NCBI GenBank assembly: GCA_030429765.1
Contig: JAUIER010000003.1
Location: forward strand, 208,402-254,838
Length of the DNA stretch: 46,437 nt
Direction: 5' to 3'
Source of the DNA: a bacterium
Lineage (GTDB): Bacteria > Omnitrophota > Gorgyraeia > Zapsychrales > Zapsychraceae
This document shows, piece by piece, positions 26,570-34,929 of this stretch. The notes beneath the pieces are model-generated. The model was not told where the DNA came from. It searched no databases and was given only the letters and a program-made list of their open reading frames with translations. The position numbers and the translations under genes are program-made. Within the stretch, counting starts at the first letter, position 1; each line of letters begins with the position of its first letter.

Positions 26570-28211
26570 AGGGGTTTCACGATATCTATGGCTTGTGTGC
26601 CTAGTCCTCTTGGTTGTTTTGTCATCAACAAATGTGGTTGCCGTTGAGTCTGATTTAAAATCCGGGGTCAGGAATCAGCAGCTCATCAATTGGATCAAGG
26701 ACAATATCAGTCCGGTGACGGGGTTACCGTTGAGTTTCGGTACGCGTCCCCAGACACGGTTGGACGTCCTAAATGGCATTGGCGCGTCCGAGAGTGTGAC
26801 CGGGATTATTGAAAGGATCATCGTCGAGGAGGGGATGTCGGTCTATGACGCCGCGGTATGGCAGATTGTGCTTTCCAGCCTGGGCGGCGCGGAACATCTG
26901 GAGCTGGCATCACGCCCGATCGAAACCTACTGGCGGGGAAGCCTGCGGGATCTAAGGAATATCCGGGCCGGCAATGGCAGCGGTCAGCGTTTTATCTACA
27001 ACCGAAAGTATCCAGACGTGGTGTCATCTGACCTAAAAGATAAAGGCCGACGCGGATTTATATTTCGCATCAAGAATGCGCACGGCAATTATCTATCGGC
27101 GGACCCGCTGGACGGCAAGACGCAGTTCGAGGGTTTTCCCAACTGGCCCGACATTCACTGGGAGGATTGGAAGCCGATCTCGGGTGAGAATGCGTGGGTG
27201 GTGATCGCGGCGATGCATGTGTACCATCAAAAATATTATGACGCCGAGCGGGGGACGTACACCATCAATGAGGATTCAATAGAGCTGTCTCTGGCGCGCG
27301 AGCTGGCCCGGGCCGCTATTTTTTTACAGGCGGAGAACGGCGGTGTCCGGATGGCCCCGATCGGGACATATTATTTTTCGATTGAGAATATTGTGGCCGA
27401 TAACGCCGATGTGGTTGGATTGATTCTCGACGAGGCGGCGATCGAATCCAAGGCGTCGTACGACGCGCATGTCGACGAGCATGGAGTGGATCATGCCTTG
27501 CTGAATTCCGAACACACCACATGGTATTACCATGAAATTTCTACAGAGAACAATCTTTCGTGGTATACGGCATTTAGTCAGTTATACGATGTAACGGGAG
27601 ATGAAACCTATTTAAAGGCAATGGCCCGTATTGAACGTTATCTCAAGACTGTTTGGAACGATGAGGAGGGATTTTTTTATCAAGGCGCGCATTTCGATGG
27701 AACACGCTGGATTCCGAACCGTCGACATTTTGCCACGGACGTTCAGACATGGGGGGTCAGTAAACTTACGCCCCAACGGATTGATCAATGGTTTGGCTCC
27801 GGTAGTGCCTACCGTATGTGGCAGACGGCCAAGGCCAAGTCAGGGGTCTTCGATGATGAAGGGGAGGTGTTGGGTGTCGGTTATACGAGTGAGGAGGGGC
27901 AATTATCGATTGAATGGACGGTTGGGGCGATCTATGCCATGCATGAACTGGCGAACCACTATGCGGTTGAAAATCCTGTCTGGGCCCAAACGGCCGAACG
28001 TGAGGCGCGAAGCATGCGCGAGGGGATTGAATCCTTTCGTCGATCAATCAACGAAAAATTCGCGGCGTATTCTTATTCATCGCAGCGACGATGGATCCCT
28101 TTCGGCTGGTTTGCCCATGATCCCGAGGTGCTCAGCATGGTCTCGACCTGCTGGGTGATTCTGTATGATTCCGGCTACAATCCTTTCCGTCTCAATTCCA
28201 GACTTCATTGA
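26550..28211 (+). CDS. exported (alpha/alpha)6-barrel glycoside hydrolase-like protein
   Basis: A 553-residue protein with an N-terminal hydrophobic signal (LWLVCLVLLVVLSS, about residues 13-26). The body is helical with repeated aromatic-rich helices typical of six-hairpin glycosidases: ENAWVVIAAMHVYHQKYYD, NNLSWYTAFSQLYDVTGDETYLKA (seen at about residues 330-353), RRHFATDVQTWGVSKL and SIEWTVGAIYAMHELANHY. Paired Asp/Glu residues suitable for catalysis exist, but I cannot assign a family or substrate. The start overlaps the upstream gene by 20 bases and no other ATG fits better. It closes the four-gene unit. Periplasmic trimming or binding of an envelope or exopolysaccharide is a guess from context. 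Confidence 0.65.
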   Translation: MILRLLRGVSRYLWLVCLVLLVVLSSTNVVAVESDLKSGVRNQQLINWIKDNISPVTGLPLSFGTRPQTRLDVLNGIGASESVTGIIERIIVEEGMSVYDAAVWQIVLSSLGGAEHLELASRPIETYWRGSLRDLRNIRAGNGSGQRFIYNRKYPDVVSSDLKDKGRRGFIFRIKNAHGNYLSADPLDGKTQFEGFPNWPDIHWEDWKPISGENAWVVIAAMHVYHQKYYDAERGTYTINEDSIELSLARELARAAIFLQAENGGVRMAPIGTYYFSIENIVADNADVVGLILDEAAIESKASYDAHVDEHGVDHALLNSEHTTWYYHEISTENNLSWYTAFSQLYDVTGDETYLKAMARIERYLKTVWNDEEGFFYQGAHFDGTRWIPNRRHFATDVQTWGVSKLTPQRIDQWFGSGSAYRMWQTAKAKSGVFDDEGEVLGVGYTSEEGQLSIEWTVGAIYAMHELANHYAVENPVWAQTAEREARSMREGIESFRRSINEKFAAYSYSSQRRWIPFGWFAHDPEVLSMVSTCWVILYDSGYNPFRLNSRLH

Positions 28212-28254
28212 TATTATTTAATCAATGCGGAAAGATACCTCGTCTATATAGTAG

Positions 28255-28282
28255 TTGACATTTATTCGCATTGTGTTATTAT
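28255..28282 (+). promoter_or_regulatory. promoter of the marR-tolC-RND operon
   Basis: TTGACA (28255-28260), 16-base spacer, TATTAT (28277-28282). About 50 bases upstream of the MarR start codon. Confidence 0.75.
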
Positions 28283-28295
28283 TTTGTTTTACTAA

Positions 28296-28305
28296 TTGTT
28301 AGCAA
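28296..28305 (+). promoter_or_regulatory. possible MarR operator
   Basis: TTGTTAGCAA is a 10-base inverted repeat with one mismatched pair, placed around the expected transcription start. A second palindrome, AATTAATTAATT, lies at 28310-28321. MarR proteins typically bind such sites to repress their own operon. Confidence 0.4.
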
Positions 28306-28333
28306 AGCAAATTAATTAATTCGCGCGGACAAA

Positions 28334-28777
28334 ATGACTCAAACCACTCCAAATACACAAGAAACAAACCGGATTGCCGGCGAAATCGCGGTTCTGATGC
28401 CGCTGATCGCCCGTAAAGTGCTTTTCGATTTTTTTCAATCCGTGGATATCTCACAGTCACAGCTGCTAACCGTAGTGGCGGTTCACGATATGGGGGAATG
28501 TCGCCTGTCGGATTTGAGTCAGAAGATGGGGATTTCCAATCCCACCGCCTCCGGCCTTGTTGATCGTCTGGTCCAGAATGGATACATGAAACGCGAGGCG
28601 GATCCCGACGACCGAAGGGCGGTTGTTCTTTCGGTGACTGATAAAGGCACAAAGCTGACGCAGAAATTGAGAGAATCGACTCAGCAAAAGTGGAACAACA
28701 TCCTTACGGAGATTCCGCAGGCCGATCAGCGCGATTTTATTCGGATTTTAAAAGTTATTAAGGAGAAGGTCTCATGA
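28334..28777 (+). CDS. MarR-family transcriptional regulator
   Basis: A 147-residue winged-helix regulator. The recognition region is LSDLSQKMGISNPTASGLVD (about residues 56-75). The wing carries the family mark DPDDRRAVVLSVTDKG, and the flanking helices form the dimer interface. MarR proteins are usually repressors released by small phenolic or lipophilic ligands. It is the first gene of an operon with a TolC-type channel and an RND pump and overlaps the next gene by 4 bases (ATGA). The near-consensus promoter and the small palindromes downstream of it suggest self-repression with derepression of the efflux genes by their substrates. Confidence 0.92.
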   Translation: MTQTTPNTQETNRIAGEIAVLMPLIARKVLFDFFQSVDISQSQLLTVVAVHDMGECRLSDLSQKMGISNPTASGLVDRLVQNGYMKREADPDDRRAVVLSVTDKGTKLTQKLRESTQQKWNNILTEIPQADQRDFIRILKVIKEKVS

Positions 28778-30240
28778 AATATTTAACATTACCATTCGGG
28801 ATCATCGGCCTGATGTTTCTGTGTTCTACAAATTTTGTCCATGCCGAATCGCCGATGGTTCGTTTGTCGGTGGATGACGTGACCCGGATCGCGCTTGACA
28901 ACAATTTTGACATCCAATTGGCTAAGTATGATGCCTGGATCAAGGCCACGGATGGAATGAAGAGTGAATCTATTTTTGACACGATATTTAATGCTGAAGT
29001 TTCATATCGGGAGGATGAGAGCGCGCGGGCTACCACTTTCTCCGGGACGCGCACCGTGGAGAACGACTACAACATTGGATTCGCGAAAAAACTCCCGTCC
29101 GGAACGTCGCTAAACCTAGCCATGACCAACGCGCGGGATGTTACCAACTCAACTTTTTCAACATCTCCGGTCACACGTGAATCAACGCTGGAGTTATCAG
29201 TGGTGCAGGCGATGGGTAAGAATTTTCTGGGAATGCAGGATCGCGGCACAATCAAGCTTACGGAAATTGATATTGAGAATTCGGAATTTACATCACTTGA
29301 TAAACTTGAGGCCACTGTGGCCGAAGTCCAGCAGGCCTACTGGGATCTGGTTCTTCAGGCGGAGCGGGTCGAGATTGAGCGTGATATGGTTGAACAGGCC
29401 AAGAAACTCTATGATCTGCACCAAAAACAATTGAAGGACGGGCTCGTCGAGATTCCGGACGCGATTGCTTCAGAAGCCAACTATCAGCGCACGCTGAATC
29501 GATTAACACTGGCGCAAAATACCTACCAACGAAAATTAAACGTCGTCAAGCTATTGCTGAACCGGACTGACCTTGACGTGGTGATCGAACCCACGGACAA
29601 GCTTCAACTGGCCGGTTCACAAACAGCCACGATGGAAAGCCTGGATTTGGCCTTAAAGAATCGTCGGGACTTCAAGCAGGCGATGAACCTCATCAAGGCC
29701 CGGGATATCCAGTTGTCCATGAAAAAAAATAATCTGTGGCCGGAAATCAATCTGACCGCATCACTGGCCCGAAACGGTTTGGGTGACAGCTTCAATGATG
29801 CCGCCACGAAGATCAGTGAAGAAGATAATCCAAATTTCTTTGCCGGCTTAACGTTTGAAATCCCGTTGGAAAACCGCAGCGCCCGGGCGGAGTTGAAGGC
29901 CGCCGAGCTTGAGAAGGCCAGGATCTTACTCAATACCAAGTACCTCGAACGGCGCATCACCATAGAGATTGTGGACCAGGTCCGTGACTGCAACATCTTC
30001 CGGGAAGTAGCGCAGAATGAAATCGCGATCTCGGATTTACAGATTCAAAAACTTGAGGAAGAACAAAAACGATTCAACCTTGGTCGGTCAAATACCGATA
30101 TCATTATTCGTTTTCAGGAGGACGTGATTCAAGCCCGCTTATCCGCAGCCGAGGCCAAATATCGTTATCAGACGGCCTTAATTGATCTCAAACGAAAAGA
30201 ATCCACCTTGCTGAGTCGTTATTGGAACGACGAACTCTGA
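28774..30240 (+). CDS. TolC-family outer-membrane efflux protein
   Basis: A 488-residue protein with a signal peptide ending near residue 24 (FVHA). It has the internal duplication of OEP proteins: the first half opens with LSVDDVTRIALDNNFDIQLA, the second with SLDLALKNRRDFKQAMNLI. Long heptad helices (EVQQAYWDLVLQAERVEIER, LKAAELEKARILL) make the periplasmic tunnel. Trimers form a barrel in the outer membrane and a channel reaching the pump. It overlaps the MarR gene by 4 bases and stands 55 bases before the RND gene. The sequence 30241-30295 is a short leader with no separate gene. Confidence 0.92.
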   Translation: MKYLTLPFGIIGLMFLCSTNFVHAESPMVRLSVDDVTRIALDNNFDIQLAKYDAWIKATDGMKSESIFDTIFNAEVSYREDESARATTFSGTRTVENDYNIGFAKKLPSGTSLNLAMTNARDVTNSTFSTSPVTRESTLELSVVQAMGKNFLGMQDRGTIKLTEIDIENSEFTSLDKLEATVAEVQQAYWDLVLQAERVEIERDMVEQAKKLYDLHQKQLKDGLVEIPDAIASEANYQRTLNRLTLAQNTYQRKLNVVKLLLNRTDLDVVIEPTDKLQLAGSQTATMESLDLALKNRRDFKQAMNLIKARDIQLSMKKNNLWPEINLTASLARNGLGDSFNDAATKISEEDNPNFFAGLTFEIPLENRSARAELKAAELEKARILLNTKYLERRITIEIVDQVRDCNIFREVAQNEIAISDLQIQKLEEEQKRFNLGRSNTDIIIRFQEDVIQARLSAAEAKYRYQTALIDLKRKESTLLSRYWNDEL

Positions 30241-30295
30241 TCCACTTACCCACTAGCTGAACCTCAATTTATCAACACGTCATTAGGGGTGTCGT

Positions 30296-33200
30296 ATGAA
30301 GATTGCGGAACTGTCCGTTAAAAATTCCTTACTTGTTAACCTGATTTCCATATTCATTATTCTGATTGGAACCGTTTCGATGCTGCAGATGCAGCGCGAG
30401 GCGTTCCCACAGGTCGACTACGACATTGTCACCGTCACCACGGTTTGGCCGGGCGCTCCGACAGAAGACGTGGAGAAGTTTGTCACGATTCCATTGGAAG
30501 AGGAGTTGCAATCCGTCAGCGGTCTGCAGGAAGTGGATTCGCGCACGGACGAAGGTTTGTCCTATATCGGAGTTACGATCGAACCGAGTGTGGTGGACAA
30601 GCGCAAAGTGGTCAATGATATCCAGCGGGCGGTGGACCGCGTCAGGGATTTGCCGGAAGAAGCTGAAGATCCGGAGGTGTTCGAGTTAGCGACCAGCGAG
30701 TTTCCGGTCATAGAGGTGTCGATCAGCGGTCAGGTCAGTGAGAAAGTCCGTCGGGAATATGCCGAGACACTCAAGGATGAGCTGCTGGATATTGAAGGCG
30801 TCTCCCAGGTTCGGGAGATCGGATGGCGGGACTACGAGTTTTGGGTTGAGGTTGATCCGAAAAAGCTCAAAGACTATCATGTCTCGATGCAGGAGATTAT
30901 GGCCGCGCTGCAGACCCGTAATGTCACCGTTCCCGGGGGGCAATTAACGACGTCCGACAAGGAGTTTAATGTTCGAACCACGGGCGAGTTTAAAACAGCG
31001 GATGAGATTGCCGAAGTGATCATCCGGGCCAATGATTCAGGCAACTGGCTGAAGGTCAAAGATGTCGCGACGGTCAAAGAATCCTTTGAAGACGCCACCA
31101 CCATTGCCAAGGTCAACGGGAATCTGGCCAGCGCCATGGTGGTTGTCAAGACAGAGCAGTCTGACGCGATCAAGGTGGTGGATGAAGTCCAGGCGGTTAT
31201 CACGGAATTCAAGAAGCAGTTGCCCGATAACATGGACATCAAGACGGCGAATGATTTTTCGTTTTACGTCAAACGGCGGCTGGGTGTGTTGACGAACAAC
31301 GGAATTATCGGATTTATCCTGGTCCTATTTATTCTCTTCCTATTTTTGGACCCGGTCCCCGCGTTCATGACGGCTTTCGGGATTCCGATCGCGCTATGTA
31401 CCTCATTTTTAGTGATGAATCTCCTGGGTATCACGATCAACCTGGTGTCGATGCTCGGGATTATTTTGGTGCTGGGGATGCTCGTCGATGACGGGATTAT
31501 TGTCGCCGAGAATGTCTATCGGCATGTGGAAGAAGGGCTGCCGCCCCGACAGGCCGCGATCAAAGGGACCAATGAGGTCGCCTTACCGGTAACGATAACG
31601 ATTCTGACGACATTCGCGGCCTTTGGTCCGCTGATGTTTATGGATGACGTCCTTGGTAAGTTTATCCGTGAGATACCCAAAGTTGTATTGATCACTTTGT
31701 CGGCCTCGTTGTTTGAGGCGTTTGTGATTTTGCCGTCCCATTTAAGTGACGCCGTAGGTCTATTCAAAAAGAAACCCAAGCCTAAGTCTGAGAGCGGCTG
31801 GTATGCCGGGTTGATTCGGATTTATCGCACAAGTCTTGATCTGGCCTTGCGGATGCGGTATTTGGTGCTGTTTGGCATGATCGGTGTATTCGCGTTTTCC
31901 ATTTTCATTGCCACGACACAAATGAAGTTTATATTGTTCGCCGGTGATGGGATCGAGTATTTTTGGGTCAGGGCCGAAGCACAGAAGGGAACTCCGCTGG
32001 AAAAAATGAATGAATTGCTGGCGCCGGTGGAGCAGACCATCACGGAGTTGCCGGAAGATGAGCTGGAAAGTTATCGGACCTACATCGGATCGATTGAGTC
32101 TGAGGCCGGTTTTGATCCCAATGCCAAGCGCGGGACTCATTTGGCCCAGATCACCGTCTTTTTGACGCCGTCACAGCAGCGCGAACGTCGTCCAAGGGAA
32201 ATCATGGAAGAGATCCGGACCAAGATGGAAAAGATCGAGGGGTTTGAAAAACTTACCACCTTGCTCCCCAAGGAAGGTCCGCCGACGGGGGCGGATGTTG
32301 AGGTGGGAATTAAGGGAGAAGAGTATTCAGTGATGGAGAGATTGTCTGTTCCGTTCATAGCATATTTGGAAGGAACAGTGCGGCCAGATTCCTTTGTAGA
32401 CATGTTCACCAAGGCAGAGAAAGATGGATTTCTAGACAAAATCTTAAAAAGACATGCAGGGGAGCAAGCTATATCTGAAAGTAGTGCTGAGCTCGAATCT
32501 GAACAGCTATATCAAAAGCTTCGTTCCATGAGCTTACTCGATGAGACTTCAAAGCTTGTTAGTGATGTAGATAATTACTTTTTGAAAATCATGGATTGGC
32601 CTAAGGCTTTGATTTTTAAAGAGGCTCGTCGCAAGATTAGCAGTCATTTTAGCTTTCGAAAGGATTTTTCTGAATTGTCTAGGAACGAGTTTCGTCAACT
32701 GGTTGCTATACTCAAAATACATAGAAATCATGCAAAGGGAGTATCTGATATCACCACCAGCTATGATTTTGGCAAGAAACAGCTCAAGGTGGTGGTCGAT
32801 GAGGAAAAGGCCAAGAAGTATTTTCTGACGATTGGTCAGATTGCCACGACGGTGCGCAATGTATTTAAAGGCGGGGTCGCGACGACGATTAAGCCGGAAA
32901 AGGCCGAAGAGGAGATCCGTGTGGTGGTCCGGTTTCCGGAGGCGGAGCGCAATCGGTTGAATATTTTTGAGGAGATACTGGTTCCCAATTCCAAAGGGAA
33001 TTTAATCAAGCTTAGTTCTGTGGCTGCGATCGAAGAGAGTGAAGGCGTATATTTGATCAATCACGTCGACGGGAAACGGGTGCTGTATGTGACAGCCCAG
33101 GTGGATAACAAAAACGCGACATCGCTGGAGGTGAATAGGGAGCTTCAAAAGACGTTTCCGGATGGGGCTCAAGGCGAATTTGGATATACGGTTCAGTATG

Positions 33201-33787
33201 GCGGGGAATTTGAGGATCAGCAAAAGTCCGCGACCAACCTTATGCGCAGCTATCTGTTTGCCTTATTCTTGATCTTTATCCTATTGGTCGCGATGTTCCG
33301 TTCGCTGATTCAGCCGTTCATTGTGATGATCGCCATTCCATTCGGGATCATCGGGGTTATTCTGGCATTTTGGGTGCATGATATGATTCTCCCAACGGGT
33401 CGACCTTTGAATTTCTTCGCATTGATGGGGTTGGTCGGGCTGACCGGGATTGTGGTCAATGATTCGGTGGTCCTGATGGATTTCATCAACCGGCATCGGC
33501 GTGAAGGGAGTGATCGGCGGGAATCATTGCTTGAGGCCGGGGTGGTCCGCTTGCGTCCTGTCATTATGACATCGATCACAACCATTGGCGGTCTGGTCTC
33601 CGTGGCCTACGGGATCGGCGGGGGTGATCCGTTCCTTAAACCGATGGCGCTGGCCATTGTCTGGGGATTGACGTTTTCAACCGCGCTGACGCTTGTAGGC
33701 ATTCCGTGTCTGTATGCCATCGTGGATGATCTGACCGAGCAGTTTTTCCATCACTCGCTGGTTCGAAAGACAGATGAGGATGCCTAG
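30296..33787 (+). CDS. RND-superfamily efflux pump with a large in-frame insertion
   Basis: A 1163-residue inner-membrane proton antiporter, longer than the usual 1020-1050. The AcrB plan is intact: TM1, a first periplasmic domain, TM2-6 with GMLVDDGIIVAEN in TM4 carrying the proton-relay Asp pair, TM7, a second periplasmic domain, and TM8-12 with GLVGLTGIVVNDSVVLMDF. The extra length is one segment, about residues 692-813, between IAYL and GVSDITTSYDFGK in the second periplasmic loop. It is visibly richer in A and T than the rest. The operon has MarR and TolC partners but no membrane-fusion (HlyD/AcrA) gene. The pump is probably of the hydrophobic and amphiphilic efflux class; substrates are unknown. 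Confidence 0.93.
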   Translation: MKIAELSVKNSLLVNLISIFIILIGTVSMLQMQREAFPQVDYDIVTVTTVWPGAPTEDVEKFVTIPLEEELQSVSGLQEVDSRTDEGLSYIGVTIEPSVVDKRKVVNDIQRAVDRVRDLPEEAEDPEVFELATSEFPVIEVSISGQVSEKVRREYAETLKDELLDIEGVSQVREIGWRDYEFWVEVDPKKLKDYHVSMQEIMAALQTRNVTVPGGQLTTSDKEFNVRTTGEFKTADEIAEVIIRANDSGNWLKVKDVATVKESFEDATTIAKVNGNLASAMVVVKTEQSDAIKVVDEVQAVITEFKKQLPDNMDIKTANDFSFYVKRRLGVLTNNGIIGFILVLFILFLFLDPVPAFMTAFGIPIALCTSFLVMNLLGITINLVSMLGIILVLGMLVDDGIIVAENVYRHVEEGLPPRQAAIKGTNEVALPVTITILTTFAAFGPLMFMDDVLGKFIREIPKVVLITLSASLFEAFVILPSHLSDAVGLFKKKPKPKSESGWYAGLIRIYRTSLDLALRMRYLVLFGMIGVFAFSIFIATTQMKFILFAGDGIEYFWVRAEAQKGTPLEKMNELLAPVEQTITELPEDELESYRTYIGSIESEAGFDPNAKRGTHLAQITVFLTPSQQRERRPREIMEEIRTKMEKIEGFEKLTTLLPKEGPPTGADVEVGIKGEEYSVMERLSVPFIAYLEGTVRPDSFVDMFTKAEKDGFLDKILKRHAGEQAISESSAELESEQLYQKLRSMSLLDETSKLVSDVDNYFLKIMDWPKALIFKEARRKISSHFSFRKDFSELSRNEFRQLVAILKIHRNHAKGVSDITTSYDFGKKQLKVVVDEEKAKKYFLTIGQIATTVRNVFKGGVATTIKPEKAEEEIRVVVRFPEAERNRLNIFEEILVPNSKGNLIKLSSVAAIEESEGVYLINHVDGKRVLYVTAQVDNKNATSLEVNRELQKTFPDGAQGEFGYTVQYGGEFEDQQKSATNLMRSYLFALFLIFILLVAMFRSLIQPFIVMIAIPFGIIGVILAFWVHDMILPTGRPLNFFALMGLVGLTGIVVNDSVVLMDFINRHRREGSDRRESLLEAGVVRLRPVIMTSITTIGGLVSVAYGIGGGDPFLKPMALAIVWGLTFSTALTLVGIPCLYAIVDDLTEQFFHHSLVRKTDEDA
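32369..32737 (+). other. AT-rich in-frame insertion inside the RND pump gene
   Basis: About 120 codons with no counterpart in the RND family. By hand count the rows 32401-32460, 32521-32580 and 32581-32640 hold 68 G+C in 180 bases (about 38%), against 64 in 120 (53%) for rows 32221-32280 and 32881-32940. Arg codon AGA, scarce in the flanking pump sequence, recurs in and just beside it. The coded segment is charged and helical (TKAEKDGFLDKILKRH, FKEARRKISSHFSFRKDF) with no membrane span. The frame stays open on both sides, so the host gene is not broken. Confidence 0.75.
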
Positions 33788-34257
33788 ATGTACTTGGGGA
33801 TCTGTTTGGCTTCCTTGGGGAGAATTTTGTCGGTGTGAAAGGCGTACAGATACCACATCAGCATCGCCGGAAAGTAGAAGGCGATCACACACCCCGCGCT
33901 TACCCAAAACATAGACGAGCTGTAGTGATACATCGATTTAAGCTCATTGAGCTGGTAGGAATTTCCCAACACATCAAAGATCACTTTCAGGATAAACAGG
34001 ATCCGCCACGGGTAGACCTTGCGCGGGCGGAGCTGATGCAGAAATAGAAAGACCGGGACGATCTGAAAGAGATGCAGCAGGGCCTGAAGGATGTTGCAGA
34101 GATGATCCATGTAAAAATCACCTTCCATGTAGGTGAGCACCTCAAAATAAAACGCGACAGGCGAATTGGGGTGAAACATCAGGACGGCTTTTCGGACACA
34201 GGCCGTGACTAAAAAGATCAGATATATCTGGCCGATCCATTGGTATTTTCGTGGCAT
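33784..34257 (-). CDS. small multi-span membrane protein of unknown function
   Basis: A 157-residue protein with about four hydrophobic segments (IYLIFLVTACV, LLHLFQIVPVFLFLHQL, ILFILKVIFDVLG, VIAFYFPAMLMWYLY). I do not recognise a family. It is convergent with the RND gene, and the two stop codons overlap (33784-33787). There is no terminator between them. A gap of about 145 bases separates its start from the divergent Minf_1886-type gene. Confidence 0.65.
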   Translation of the reverse strand: MPRKYQWIGQIYLIFLVTACVRKAVLMFHPNSPVAFYFEVLTYMEGDFYMDHLCNILQALLHLFQIVPVFLFLHQLRPRKVYPWRILFILKVIFDVLGNSYQLNELKSMYHYSSSMFWVSAGCVIAFYFPAMLMWYLYAFHTDKILPKEAKQIPKYI

Positions 34258-34372
34258 GCCGTATTATGGCAAAAAATGTTTTGGAAATCAAAATTTTTGC
34301 GGAATTGTCCAGGACAGTACCGGTAATCCGTCCGGAAATGCGGTTCCCGTGCAGAAATTTTAGAAAAATCCT

Positions 34373-34400
34373 TTGAACAATCTTTCGGATTTATGATAAT
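34373..34400 (+). promoter_or_regulatory. possible promoter of the Minf_1886-type gene
   Basis: TTGAAC (34373-34378), 16-base spacer, GATAAT (34395-34400). It lies so close to the coding start that the transcript would have almost no leader; see the findings. Confidence 0.45.
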
Positions 34401-34402
34401 AT

Positions 34403-34810
34403 ATGGCAATTATGGAAACTGACTTCAACAGTGTGATCGAAGAAATTTGCGAATCAGATTCGCGTTACCGGGTGGATGCGTATGAGTTTGTGATGGAGGC
34501 CCTGACCTACACACAAAAGAAATTCAAATGCGCCAAACATGTGTCCGGAGAAACCATGCTCAAAGGCATGAAGGATCTGTTGATGGATAAGTATGGCCCG
34601 ATGACACTGATGGTTCTCGAGTACTGGGGAATCAAGAATACCGAAGATTTTGGCAATGTGGTCTTTAATCTCGTCGAGAAAAAGATTCTCAGCAAGACCG
34701 ACGATGACCGTATCGAGCATTTTCAGGACGCCTATGATTTTGAAGAGGTGTTTGATCGCGGATACCGTAAGAAGCTCGCCAAAAAGATCAGCCGTATGCG
34801 GTCCATGTAA
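34403..34810 (+). CDS. Minf_1886-family conserved protein (PVC-specific)
   Basis: A 135-residue soluble protein matching the uncharacterised family first noted in planctomycetes and verrucomicrobia. The marks are RYRVDAYEFVMEALTYTQ, the KHVSGETMLKGMKDL block, GPMTLMVLEYWGI, NTEDFGNVVFNLVE and a final YDFEEVFD. Function is unknown. Its presence is a taxonomic pointer to the PVC group. A second in-frame ATG at 34412 is an alternative start; neither has a Shine-Dalgarno, and a promoter-like pair ends only 3 bases before 34403. A clear terminator follows, so the gene is likely a single unit. Confidence 0.85.
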   Translation: MAIMETDFNSVIEEICESDSRYRVDAYEFVMEALTYTQKKFKCAKHVSGETMLKGMKDLLMDKYGPMTLMVLEYWGIKNTEDFGNVVFNLVEKKILSKTDDDRIEHFQDAYDFEEVFDRGYRKKLAKKISRMRSM

Positions 34811-34863
34811 TATCTGGATATTCGCCGTCGGTTTCGACCATTATAAATTTTTAAATCACCCCC

Positions 34864-34890
34864 AAGCAAGGATGTCACCTTGCTTTTTTT
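34864..34890 (+). terminator. intrinsic terminator after the Minf_1886-type gene
   Basis: AAGCAAGG (34864-34871) pairs with CCTTGCTT (34878-34885) on a 6-base loop, followed by T residues. Confidence 0.85.
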
Positions 34891-34929
34891 ATTGGTCCGA
34901 CGAAACATATATCGGATCATCGTCAGAAT

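Noticed and set aside
32369-32737. Intein within the RND pump
   Set aside because: The segment is too short for a splicing domain plus endonuclease, and no Cys or Ser start or terminal His-Asn junction is visible.
32327-32750. Frameshift or assembly chimera in the RND gene
   Set aside because: The frame is open and correct on both sides and conserved pump sequence resumes exactly in phase, so an in-frame insertion is the simpler reading.
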